A DNA stretch of 6,987 bases from Bryobacteraceae bacterium (GTDB lineage Bacteria > Acidobacteriota > Terriglobia > Bryobacterales > Bryobacteraceae): assembly GCA_030039005.1 (NCBI GenBank), contig JASHQT010000500.1, positions 1 through 6,987 of the forward strand, in the 5' to 3' direction. Below the pieces are notes generated by a model. It worked only from the letters and a program-made list of their open reading frames with translations, was not told where the DNA came from and did no database searches. A program made the translations under genes and the position numbers. Below are positions 1 through 5,522 of the stretch, piece after piece (position 1 is the stretch's first letter; every line of letters begins with the position of its first letter).

Positions 1-1736
1 CCGCCGAACGTCATGGTGTGATTGCCATGCACCCACAAGTAGGAGTCACCCTCCTGCACGTATTGCACGACGCTGTTGGAGGGAATCGAGTCGGTGAGGC
101 TGGAAAAATTGGTGAACGAGATATTCGGTGGGCCGTAGTCAATGGGCGAGGGAGACGTTCCCAGAATCCCCAGCTCGGAGTCGATGTCCTGGCCGAACGA
201 AAAGTAGGAGCCCTGCGTGGTGCGATTGCGATTGAACGTTACGGTCGCGGTGTTCAGCATGTTCGACCCGACGTTGTGAACCCAGCTCAGGACGGTATTG
301 TCGCCGAAGCCGGTGCTGGGGTCCATGAAACCGAACAACTGCGCGGTGTCGGCTTTGCGCCGCTGAAAGCTTTCCGTTAACGCCAGCCGGTCGTTCTTAC
401 CAACGTTTTGATTCAAACGCAAACTCACGTTATCGGTGTCGGCGGGTACGGCCGCGGCGAAATCGTAATTGTTTTGCGAGCTGGGAAGCTCGCTGGTGGG
501 AATCAGGTTGAGGCTGAGAAGCTTGATGGCGGCCGGACTGAATAGACTCGTGGGGATGATATTGCCCGGGAAAGGCGCGCCGGTATAGGGATTGTAAATG
601 GTCGGGACCACGCCATTGACGATGGTGTTGGAAAAATTTCCGGCGGCTTGTTCGGGGGTGGGGACGGTCCCCACGTTGTAGGAGATGCTTTCGCCGCGGG
701 TGCCGAAGTAACTCAGGGTGAAGAATGTGGAATCGCCTTTCAGCAAATGCGGAATGCGGAGCGGCCCGCCGACTACGCCGCTCCAGCGGACTTGGTTGAA
801 GTTGGGCTGCGAGACTGGCAAGGCGACGAGGGAATACTGCTTGGCATCTGTGGCCGCGCCTTGCCAGATAAACGAGACATTCCCGTGAATGCCCTGCCGG
901 CCGCGATTGGCGCGGTTTCCAATGAATCCGCCATTCCCTCCGGGACGCCGGCGTCCGCCCGGCCCGCCGAAGCCGCCGCGTCCACCGCCAAATCCGCCAC
1001 CGCCGCCGGGTCCACCGCCGCCAAATCCGCCACCACCGCCGAACCCGCCGCCGCCCCCAAGTCCGCCCCCGCCGGGTCCTCCGGGTCCGCCAAATCCCGG
1101 ACCTCCGGCGCCCGGCGCGCCGGGAGCACCCTGCTGCTGCTGGCCATTGGCGCCTCCGGGAAATCCGCCGGCTGGCCCTTGCAGCCCTAGAACCGGGCCG
1201 CGTAACCCGAAATCGTTTTGGCCCGTTTGCAAGCTATTGCTCAGAGATCCGTTCACCAGGAAGGCTTCGTTGGCATTCGCCGACGACGGTTGCGCCGTAT
1301 CTTGGGGACCAGACTCCGCCAACTGATCGAGGTCGTTGGCCGTAATTCCCTGCGCCGCGCGGAATCCGGCCGGCCGTTGCTGGGGACGCTGCGCAAACTC
1401 GCGCGGCTCACGCGGGCGCTCCGTCTGCAATGCGAGCGACCACTCGGCAGGCTGCCGCGGCCCCGCGTCCACCTGAATCTGCTTGCGAGCGGTCTCAAAC
1501 CCGAACATCTGCACTTCCACCGAATAGGTCCCCGGCGCGAGACCCGGTATCTCATACGCGCCGTTTTCATCCGTGGTGGTGGTGTAGCGTTGGCCGCCTT
1601 GCGTGAACGTCACCGTGGCGCCCGGCACGGTCTGCGCTCCGGACTTTACGATGCCCGTGGCGGTGACGCCGGTCTGCGCACACAGCTGTAGGTATGCGAA
1701 CAACACGAGCGCCAATAGCCAACAGATCCGGGGCAC
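1..1736 (-). CDS. Oar-like TonB-dependent receptor with carboxypeptidase-regulatory domain (5' part, truncated by window edge)
   Basis: Reading the minus strand from GTG at 1736 gives an uninterrupted frame of 578 codons that leaves the window at position 1. An in-frame TAG lies two codons upstream, so GTG 1736 is the first usable start. Residues 1-20 are a signal peptide (VPRICWLLALVLFAYLQLCA, then QTG). Residues about 24-103 match a carboxypeptidase-regulatory-like, Ig-type fold (GIVKSGAQTVPGATVTF, TDENGAYEIPGLAPGTYSV, VQMFGFET). Residues 186-280 are Gly-rich low complexity. The rest has the typical acidobacterial Oar-type sequence (WSGVVGGPLRIPHLLKGDSTFF, PFPGNIIPTSLFSPAAIKLL, NVSLRLNQNVGKNDRLALTES), expected to form outer-membrane beta strands. 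Family members usually run to around 1,000 residues, so perhaps half is missing. Such receptors are thought to import or bind large substrates with TonB energy; the substrate cannot be read here. A clear classical plug domain is not evident. A Shine-Dalgarno is weak (GGAAG, 16 bases upstream). Confidence 0.92.
   Translation of the reverse strand, partial: MPRICWLLALVLFAYLQLCAQTGVTATGIVKSGAQTVPGATVTFTQGGQRYTTTTDENGAYEIPGLAPGTYSVEVQMFGFETARKQIQVDAGPRQPAEWSLALQTERPREPREFAQRPQQRPAGFRAAQGITANDLDQLAESGPQDTAQPSSANANEAFLVNGSLSNSLQTGQNDFGLRGPVLGLQGPAGGFPGGANGQQQQGAPGAPGAGGPGFGGPGGPGGGGLGGGGGFGGGGGFGGGGPGGGGGFGGGRGGFGGPGGRRRPGGNGGFIGNRANRGRQGIHGNVSFIWQGAATDAKQYSLVALPVSQPNFNQVRWSGVVGGPLRIPHLLKGDSTFFTLSYFGTRGESISYNVGTVPTPEQAAGNFSNTIVNGVVPTIYNPYTGAPFPGNIIPTSLFSPAAIKLLSLNLIPTSELPSSQNNYDFAAAVPADTDNVSLRLNQNVGKNDRLALTESFQRRKADTAQLFGFMDPSTGFGDNTVLSWVHNVGSNMLNTATVTFNRNRTTQGSYFSFGQDIDSELGILGTSPSPIDYGPPNISFTNFSSLTDSIPSNSVVQYVQEGDSYLWVHGNHTMTFG
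897..1181 (-). repeat. Gly-rich low-complexity segment with imperfect tandem repeats inside the receptor gene
   Basis: This stretch encodes residues 186-280 of the receptor, composed mostly of Gly with Pro, Phe and Arg (units such as GGGGFGG and GGPGG, plus a QQQQ run at residues 199-202 from four CAG codons). At DNA level CCAAATCCGCCACC occurs at 988-1001 and again at 1021-1034, a period of 33 bases that keeps frame (11 residues). On the plus strand the same DNA reads as an open proline-rich frame, which is only a shadow of the glycine codons. It is likely a flexible linker, and prone to length change by slippage. Confidence 0.85.
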
Positions 1737-1820
1737 TAGCTAAAGGATCGCACTTCCGCATGCGGCCGTTACGGGAATCGGTGTAAAAGAGGGTAAAACG
1801 CGGCTATTGAGGAACTCGCG

Positions 1821-1860
1821 CAAAACGGAGCGCGGCGCGAAGCGTTCCTGGCCCGTTTTG
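1821..1860. repeat. Inverted repeat upstream of the receptor gene
   Basis: CAAAACGG at 1821-1828 and CCGTTTTG at 1853-1860 are exact reverse complements separated by 24 bases. CGCG just outside each arm could extend the stem past a bulge. It lies about 85 bases upstream of the receptor GTG, so it could be an operator or a 5'-leader hairpin. I see no clear -35/-10 pair around it. Confidence 0.45.
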
Positions 1861-1896
1861 TAGTGCGCGCCGCACCCTCTGCGCTTCCAAGCAATT

Positions 1897-1966
1897 GCCG
1901 GCACAACGGAGCGGACCGCCGACATCTTGCTGAACTGTGGGGAGGGTGGCTCCGCCCCGTGCCGGC
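1897..1966. repeat. Long two-part inverted repeat at the 3' end of the phosphatase gene
   Basis: The left arm GCCGGCAC-aa-CGGAGC (1897-1912) pairs with the right arm GCTCCG-cccc-GTGCCGGC (1949-1966): two perfect stems of 8 and 6 bp with a small internal loop and 36 bases between the arms. The right arm ends on the last base of the phosphatase stop codon. No T-run follows on the minus strand, so it is not a standard intrinsic terminator. It could be a Rho-independent-like processing hairpin or a copy of a dispersed palindromic repeat. Confidence 0.55.
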
Positions 1967-2673
1967 TATTTAGCGCTTAACAGGACCACGGTAATATTAT
2001 CGGGGCCGCCGGCCTGCTTGGCCGCCTCAATCAGCCGCTCGCATTTAGCTTTGAGCGAACCATTGCCGGAAAGCTTTTCCTTGATTACGGAGGGTTCTAT
2101 GACCCCGTGCAGCCCATCGCTCGAAAGCAGGATCAACTGACCTGGTTGCGGATGGACCGTGTAGGAGTGCACGCGCAGTTCCGGGCTGACGCCGATGGCC
2201 ATGGTCAGGACGTGGCGCATGGGATGGGTTTTCAAAGCTGCCTCGTCGATGCCCAGGCGCCGGCCCACCTCGTTCACCCAAGTCTGGTCTTCGGTGACGC
2301 TGGTGAGCTCATGCCCGTCGTATACGTAAACGCGGCTGTCGCCCACGCTAGCGACCAAAAGATCCGGTCCGGATTCGAGCGCGGCCACGAGCGTAGTCCC
2401 CATGCCCTCCAGTTCCGGATTGGATGCCGCTTCCTTCATCACGCGGAGATTCGCTTCGCGAAAAGCCTGGAACAGAGTGTCGGCGTCGTGTGCCGGAGAC
2501 TTCTGGAGGTAGGATGCGACTGTTTCGACCGCCAGCTTGGATGCGTGCTCGCCCGCCTGCGCGCCTCCCATGCCGTCGGCGACAATGTAGGCGCCAGTGG
2601 GAGAGATCAGGTAAAAGTCCTCGTTATTTTGACGGACGCAGCCGGGATCGGATAGGCCGAACGCTTCCAGCAT
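1966..2673 (-). CDS. PP2C-family (PPM) serine/threonine protein phosphatase
   Basis: This 235-residue single-domain cytoplasmic protein removes phosphate from Ser/Thr residues using two metal ions (normally Mn or Mg). The PPM motifs appear in order: SDPGCVRQNNEDF (8-20), VADGMGG (31-37), GMGTTLV (90-96), VGDSRVY (110-116), LTMAIG (156-161), SSDGLHG (184-190) and GGPDNITVV (222-230). Expected metal ligands D33, G34, D186 and D225 are all present. The sixth motif has Met where many relatives have Arg (LTRALG-type), a small departure. Length is typical of the short bacterial PrpC/Stp class; there is no sensor or membrane domain. The ATG at 2673 has no Shine-Dalgarno but a TATAAT lies 11 bases upstream. 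No Ser/Thr kinase gene is visible in the window, so its partner kinase is unknown. The 58-base gap to the TPR gene upstream suggests separate or partly shared transcription. Confidence 0.96.
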   Translation of the reverse strand: MLEAFGLSDPGCVRQNNEDFYLISPTGAYIVADGMGGAQAGEHASKLAVETVASYLQKSPAHDADTLFQAFREANLRVMKEAASNPELEGMGTTLVAALESGPDLLVASVGDSRVYVYDGHELTSVTEDQTWVNEVGRRLGIDEAALKTHPMRHVLTMAIGVSPELRVHSYTVHPQPGQLILLSSDGLHGVIEPSVIKEKLSGNGSLKAKCERLIEAAKQAGGPDNITVVLLSAK

Positions 2674-2684
2674 GAGCTTTTTGG

Positions 2685-2690
2685 ATTATA
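2685..2690 (-). promoter_or_regulatory. Consensus -10 hexamer (TATAAT) close to the phosphatase start
   Basis: The minus strand reads GGGTATAATCC with the hexamer ending 11 bases before the ATG at 2673. Transcription would begin about 3-5 bases before the ATG, giving an almost leaderless mRNA, consistent with the lack of a Shine-Dalgarno. No good -35 (TTGACA-like) is seen 16-18 bases upstream. Position and perfect match to the hexamer are observed; promoter activity is inferred. Confidence 0.5.
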
Positions 2691-2731
2691 CCCGTTTCCT
2701 GGATTTGATCCCCCACGCGGGAGTACTGTCC

Positions 2732-3925
2732 TTAGGGCTTTTCGGGCTGGAGCACGGCCTTCAACTGCAAGTACGCACTCTCTTCGTAGTTGGTCTTGAG
2801 ACGTTCCAGGCCTTCGGTCTGCGGATCGCCCGGCCGGGGGCCCATCAGCTTGTCACAGCGTTCGAGCAACAGCGCCGCCACGGCGTCATCGGGATTGTGA
2901 TCCAGCACGGCGTGAAAACGCTCGGCCGCGGCGGTGAAGTTCCCCGACCGCCAAAGCGCGTAACCGAGATTGAACTGGTACAACGGATCGCTCTTGTCGC
3001 CTTCCAGCGCCTTGCGGAAATCGTCGAGGGCGGAGGGAAGGCTGTTGGCGCGGGATTCGGCCGCGCCGAGATCGTTATACACCTCGCTTAAGGGCACCAC
3101 TCCCGCCACCAAGCGGAAGGCCGCTTCGGCGCCCACGAAATCGCCGGTGTAATAGCGGCACAGGCCTAGAAAAAAAGTGGCCTCATGAAAATGCACGTCG
3201 CCCGCCGGCACCTTCTGAAACCAGTCCGCCGCCGAAGCGTATTCCTTCTTGCTCCACAACAAACGGCCGAGCTGGAAATCGGGCAGAGCATAATGCGCGT
3301 CCAGGTGAGCGGCCTGCGTGAAGAAGCGATGCTTCTCGTCGGCGTTGGTGGCTAGCAGTCCGCGGGTGTAGTTCTCCACGGCATCCACGCGCACGGCCGG
3401 GTGGCGCTGCTCGAACTCGGATTCGGAAGGCGCGGTTCCCGGCCTCAGATAACGCAGCGTCTGCCACGCCATGTGCTCCTGGAGCCCGGCGAGATCTTCG
3501 AGCGGGCCCACCTCGCGGAACTCGGGCCCTTGTTTGAGGTGCTTCAGATCGATGACGCGCGAGGTGATTTGGAGCGACCCGCGGCTGTTCGATGCCGGGT
3601 CGGACGCGGGCTGGACGTCGTACTGGCCGAAGATCACGAACTCGGCGTCTAGCTCCTCGCCGATCTTCACCACCGACGCCTTGGTCAGCACCGAATAGGG
3701 ACGTAAAGACAAACGGCTGTAGGCCTGCACGCGTTCATCGCGGCTAAGCGCCATCAATCCCTCCGAGGAGAGCGCTTCGCGGGCCGAATCGGCGAGGCTT
3801 TCGCCGATCCAATCCAGATTGGGGTTGTTGGAAAGATTGAAAAACGGCAGAATCACGTACGTGGCTGCCCGCGCGGGCGCCCACAGCAAACACAGGCCCG
3901 CCAGGGCGCAGAAACAACGCGGCAC
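2732..3925 (-). CDS. Exported TPR-repeat protein with N-terminal TolB/FlgO-like domain
   Basis: This 397-residue protein has an N-terminal signal peptide (residues 1-20, hydrophobic core ending APARA, then ATYVILPF). Residues about 21-160 contain YVILPFFNLSNNPNLDWIGE, SLADSAREAL, ELDAEFVIFGQYDV and SRVIDLKH. This resembles the alpha/beta domain of TolB-N/FlgO/CsgG-like proteins, often found ahead of TPRs. Residues about 181-350 hold about five TPR-like helical pairs (for example ALPDFQLGRLLWSKKEYASA, YNDLGAAESRANSLPSALDD, YQFNLGYALWRSGNFTAAAE). It is probably periplasmic and acts as a protein-interaction scaffold; no catalytic site is seen. The start is GTG at 3925: an in-frame TAA lies three codons upstream, and the ATG eight bases upstream is in another frame. 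GAGG is only two bases from the GTG, too near for normal pairing, while a TAAAAT hexamer sits just upstream. Exact function is unknown. Confidence 0.86.
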   Translation of the reverse strand: MPRCFCALAGLCLLWAPARAATYVILPFFNLSNNPNLDWIGESLADSAREALSSEGLMALSRDERVQAYSRLSLRPYSVLTKASVVKIGEELDAEFVIFGQYDVQPASDPASNSRGSLQITSRVIDLKHLKQGPEFREVGPLEDLAGLQEHMAWQTLRYLRPGTAPSESEFEQRHPAVRVDAVENYTRGLLATNADEKHRFFTQAAHLDAHYALPDFQLGRLLWSKKEYASAADWFQKVPAGDVHFHEATFFLGLCRYYTGDFVGAEAAFRLVAGVVPLSEVYNDLGAAESRANSLPSALDDFRKALEGDKSDPLYQFNLGYALWRSGNFTAAAERFHAVLDHNPDDAVAALLLERCDKLMGPRPGDPQTEGLERLKTNYEESAYLQLKAVLQPEKP

Positions 3926-3931
3926 AGCCTC

Positions 3932-3937
3932 ATTTTA
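3932..3937 (-). promoter_or_regulatory. Candidate -10 hexamer (TAAAAT) immediately upstream of the TPR gene
   Basis: The minus strand reads GGTAAAATGAGGCTGTG. The hexamer ends six bases before the GTG start, so a transcript initiated at the usual distance would begin at or next to the start codon. It matches five of six consensus positions; no convincing -35 is seen. The arrangement parallels that of the phosphatase gene. Confidence 0.33.
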
Positions 3938-3978
3938 CCGCGCGGGATGTCGGCGCGGCCGCGTGCAGGCCGGGCACG

Positions 3979-4012
3979 AAAAAAAGAAGGCGGCAGCCGG
4001 CGAGCTGCCGCC
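3979..4012 (-). terminator. Strong intrinsic terminator after the small secreted protein gene
   Basis: On the minus strand GGCGGCAGC (4012-4004) pairs perfectly with GCTGCCGCC (3997-3989), a 9-bp GC-rich stem with a 6-base loop, followed by TTCTTTTTTT (3988-3979). This is a textbook Rho-independent terminator, 44 bases past the stop codon at 4057. It separates the small-protein transcript from the TPR gene downstream. Confidence 0.92.
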
Positions 4013-4013
4013 A

Positions 4014-4043
4014 CAAGGAGCCTGTGGGGAGTTCGGCTCCTTG
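4014..4043 (-). other. Second hairpin between the stop codon and the terminator
   Basis: On the minus strand CAAGGAGCC (4043-4035) and GGCTCCTTG (4022-4014) form a perfect 9-bp stem with a 12-base loop. It lies directly before the terminator hairpin with a single base between them, and carries no T-run of its own. It may protect the mRNA 3' end or shape a stable 3' fragment. Confidence 0.7.
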
Positions 4044-4056
4044 CATCGCGAACGCT

Positions 4057-4380
4057 TCAGTTGGTCGCGTTCGAGTTATCGAAAATGACGCGCGTGTTCG
4101 TCCCGCCGATGCGGATGTCTTCCACCTGACTGCCCTTCATGCGCACCGTAGTCTGGTTGAACTTCTGCCCCTCCTTTTCAATCGTGACGGGCGCTTCGGT
4201 GGTGGTTTTGCCTTGCTTGATCACCGCGGTCTTGTCCTTCAGCTCCAGCTTGTAGTCGCCAGGCTGCAGCTGGGATCCGTTGATCATCACCGGCTGGTAG
4301 AAAGTAACGTGATAATTGGTTGCGGCGCTTGCCACCGCCAAGGCTAGGGAAGCAAATCCGAATAGGAAATTCTTAACCAT
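4057..4380 (-). CDS. Small secreted protein of unknown function
   Basis: This 107-residue protein starts with a clear Sec signal peptide: MVKNFLFGFASLALAVASAA, likely cleaved near residues 19-21. The mature part of about 87 residues alternates short beta-type segments (NYHVTFYQPVMINGSQLQPG, DYKLELKDKTAVIKQG, VTIEKEGQKFNQTTVRMKG, VEDIRIGGTNTRVIF). It has a Gly-Asp-Tyr turn (GDYKLEL, 41-47) that recalls small beta-sandwich proteins common in acidobacteria, where an LxPGxYKL motif recurs. It has no cysteine and no catalytic signature. The ATG is well supported by GAGGAG nine bases upstream. The gene has its own upstream region with a 16-bp palindrome and its own strong terminator, so it is most likely a monocistronic, separately controlled unit. 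It is Lys-, Gln- and Asn-rich compared with its Arg/Ala-rich neighbours. Function is not known. Confidence 0.86.
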   Translation of the reverse strand: MVKNFLFGFASLALAVASAATNYHVTFYQPVMINGSQLQPGDYKLELKDKTAVIKQGKTTTEAPVTIEKEGQKFNQTTVRMKGSQVEDIRIGGTNTRVIFDNSNATN

Positions 4381-4389
4381 TTTTTGTAA

Positions 4390-4395
4390 CTCCTC
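4390..4395 (-). promoter_or_regulatory. Ribosome-binding site of the small secreted protein gene
   Basis: GAGGAG on the minus strand, nine bases from the ATG at 4380. It is the best Shine-Dalgarno among the minus-strand genes and settles the start. Confidence 0.8.
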
Positions 4396-4415
4396 AATCG
4401 CAAACTTACTAACTT

Positions 4416-4431
4416 CACGTATTAATACGTG
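4416..4431. promoter_or_regulatory. Perfect 16-bp palindrome, probable operator
   Basis: CACGTATTAATACGTG is exactly its own reverse complement. It lies 36 bases upstream of the small secreted protein ATG and 52 bases past the miaA stop. It contains TATTAA, a possible -10, so a protein bound here would cover the promoter. Another -10-like TAAAAT lies upstream at 4467-4472, which would place the palindrome in the 5' leader instead. A dimeric regulator site is inferred; no regulator gene is adjacent. Confidence 0.55.
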
Positions 4432-4482
4432 CGGTGTGGGTTTGTGTTCCTGAGAATTTGGTGAATATTTTATGAGCGGACA

Positions 4483-5445
4483 CTATGAGAGTGTGACGCC
4501 CGAGCGGCGCAGAATCGCGAGCGCCTCGGCCTGGACGCGCGGCGCGTCTCCGAAGCCGGAGATCCAGTGCACGCCGGCTTCTTTTCGAAACCAGGTCATC
4601 TGGCGCTTGGCGTAGCGGCGCGTTTCCCGCCGCGTGAGATCCAGCGCCTGCTCCTCACTGCAGCGTCCGGCGAGCATTTCGAACACCTGTTTGTAGCCGA
4701 GCGACTCGAAGGGCTTGGCCTCGGGCGGCACACCCGCCGCCATTAAACCGCGAACTTCGTCCGCCAGGCTGCGATGCGGCGCATCGGGATGGAACATCCT
4801 CCGGGCCCTCTCGTTCAGCCGCGCATAAAGAAGGTCGCGCGGCGGAGCGAGGCCGATCTTCACCGGCCGGAAATCGGGGAGCGGTGACGTTCCGCGCTCG
4901 AAGATCGATGCCAGCGGTGCTCCCTCGATGAGGCGGACTTCCAGCGCGCGCAGGGTCTTGTTCCGGTCGTGGGGATGAATGCGGAGCGCCGAGTGCGCAT
5001 CCAGCCGCGCCAGGATGCGATGCAAGGCGCCAGGGCGCTTCCGTTCGCGATCCAGCAGGCGGCGGCGCAACGCATCGTCGCGCACAGGACCCGGCGCGAG
5101 GCCCTGCAACAGCGCGCGCAAATAAAACCCGGTGCCTCCCACCAGGATGGGAACGCGCCCGCGCGAAGAGATTTCCCGCACCGCCGCTTCGGCCGCGCGA
5201 GCATAATCGCCCGCCGTGAACAGCGCGGCGGGCTCCACGATATCGACCAGATGATGCGGGATGCCTTGGCGTTCGGCGGGCGCTAGTTTCGCGCTTCCGA
5301 CGTCAAATCCGCGATACACCTGCACCGAATCGAAATTGACGATTTCTCCGCCCGCCGCGTGCGCGATGGCGAGCGCGAGATCGCTCTTTCCCGAACCGGT
5401 GGGCCCGAGCACGACCGGGAGAGGAATCAACGGGGTCTCAGACAC
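4483..5445 (-). CDS. miaA: tRNA dimethylallyltransferase (tRNA isopentenyl-A37 transferase)
   Basis: This enzyme transfers a dimethylallyl group from DMAPP to N6 of A37 in tRNAs that read UNN codons, the first step towards ms2i6A, and acts in the cytoplasm. The 320-residue length is typical. Visible motifs are the P-loop GPTGSGKS (14-21), FDSVQVYRGFDVGSAK (38-53, with the catalytic Asp at 39), IPHHLVDIVEP (62-72), VGGTGFYLRALLQG (102-115), SLGYKQ (248-253) and the C-terminal tRNA-binding TRRETRRYAKRQMTWFR (271-287). Nothing essential is missing. The start is uncertain. GTG 5445 fits the reading frame, but its GGGAG is only one base away. TTG at 5430 would give a product beginning just before PLPVVLGPTG, as in many homologues. 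An ACACT/AGTGT mini-hairpin overlaps the stop codon without a T-run. Confidence 0.97.
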   Translation of the reverse strand: MSETPLIPLPVVLGPTGSGKSDLALAIAHAAGGEIVNFDSVQVYRGFDVGSAKLAPAERQGIPHHLVDIVEPAALFTAGDYARAAEAAVREISSRGRVPILVGGTGFYLRALLQGLAPGPVRDDALRRRLLDRERKRPGALHRILARLDAHSALRIHPHDRNKTLRALEVRLIEGAPLASIFERGTSPLPDFRPVKIGLAPPRDLLYARLNERARRMFHPDAPHRSLADEVRGLMAAGVPPEAKPFESLGYKQVFEMLAGRCSEEQALDLTRRETRRYAKRQMTWFRKEAGVHWISGFGDAPRVQAEALAILRRSGVTLS

Positions 5446-5496
5446 GCTCCCGTCGATGGTATCGCGGCTGGCTCGCGAAAGCCCGGGAATGTTTCG

Positions 5497-5522
5497 TTAG
5501 TCGATGAACTTTAGTCGATAAA
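5497..5522 (-). repeat. Short direct repeat duplicating the last codons and stop of the upstream small gene
   Basis: On the minus strand TTTATCGACTAA (5522-5511) encodes the final F-I-D and stop of the 102-residue protein. Nearly the same sequence, TTCATCGACTAA (5508-5497), follows at a 14-base period with one mismatch. The second copy is out of frame with the first. It looks like a small tandem duplication. Confidence 0.6.

Noticed and set aside
889..1326. Long proline-rich open frame on the plus strand
   Set aside because: It is the complement of the Gly-rich part of the receptor gene: GGC/GGA codons read backwards as proline. The minus-strand frame has a signal peptide and recognisable domains.
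1740..1925. 61-codon minus-strand frame in the gap before the receptor gene
   Set aside because: No ribosome-binding site, no recognisable motif, and it overlaps the inverted repeats; more likely non-coding.
2107..2655. 182-codon plus-strand frame across the phosphatase gene
   Set aside because: It is antisense to a gene with every PP2C motif intact, and its own translation shows no domain.
4480..4494. ACACT/AGTGT hairpin over the miaA stop as a terminator
   Set aside because: The stem is only 5 bp, AT-containing and not followed by a T-run.
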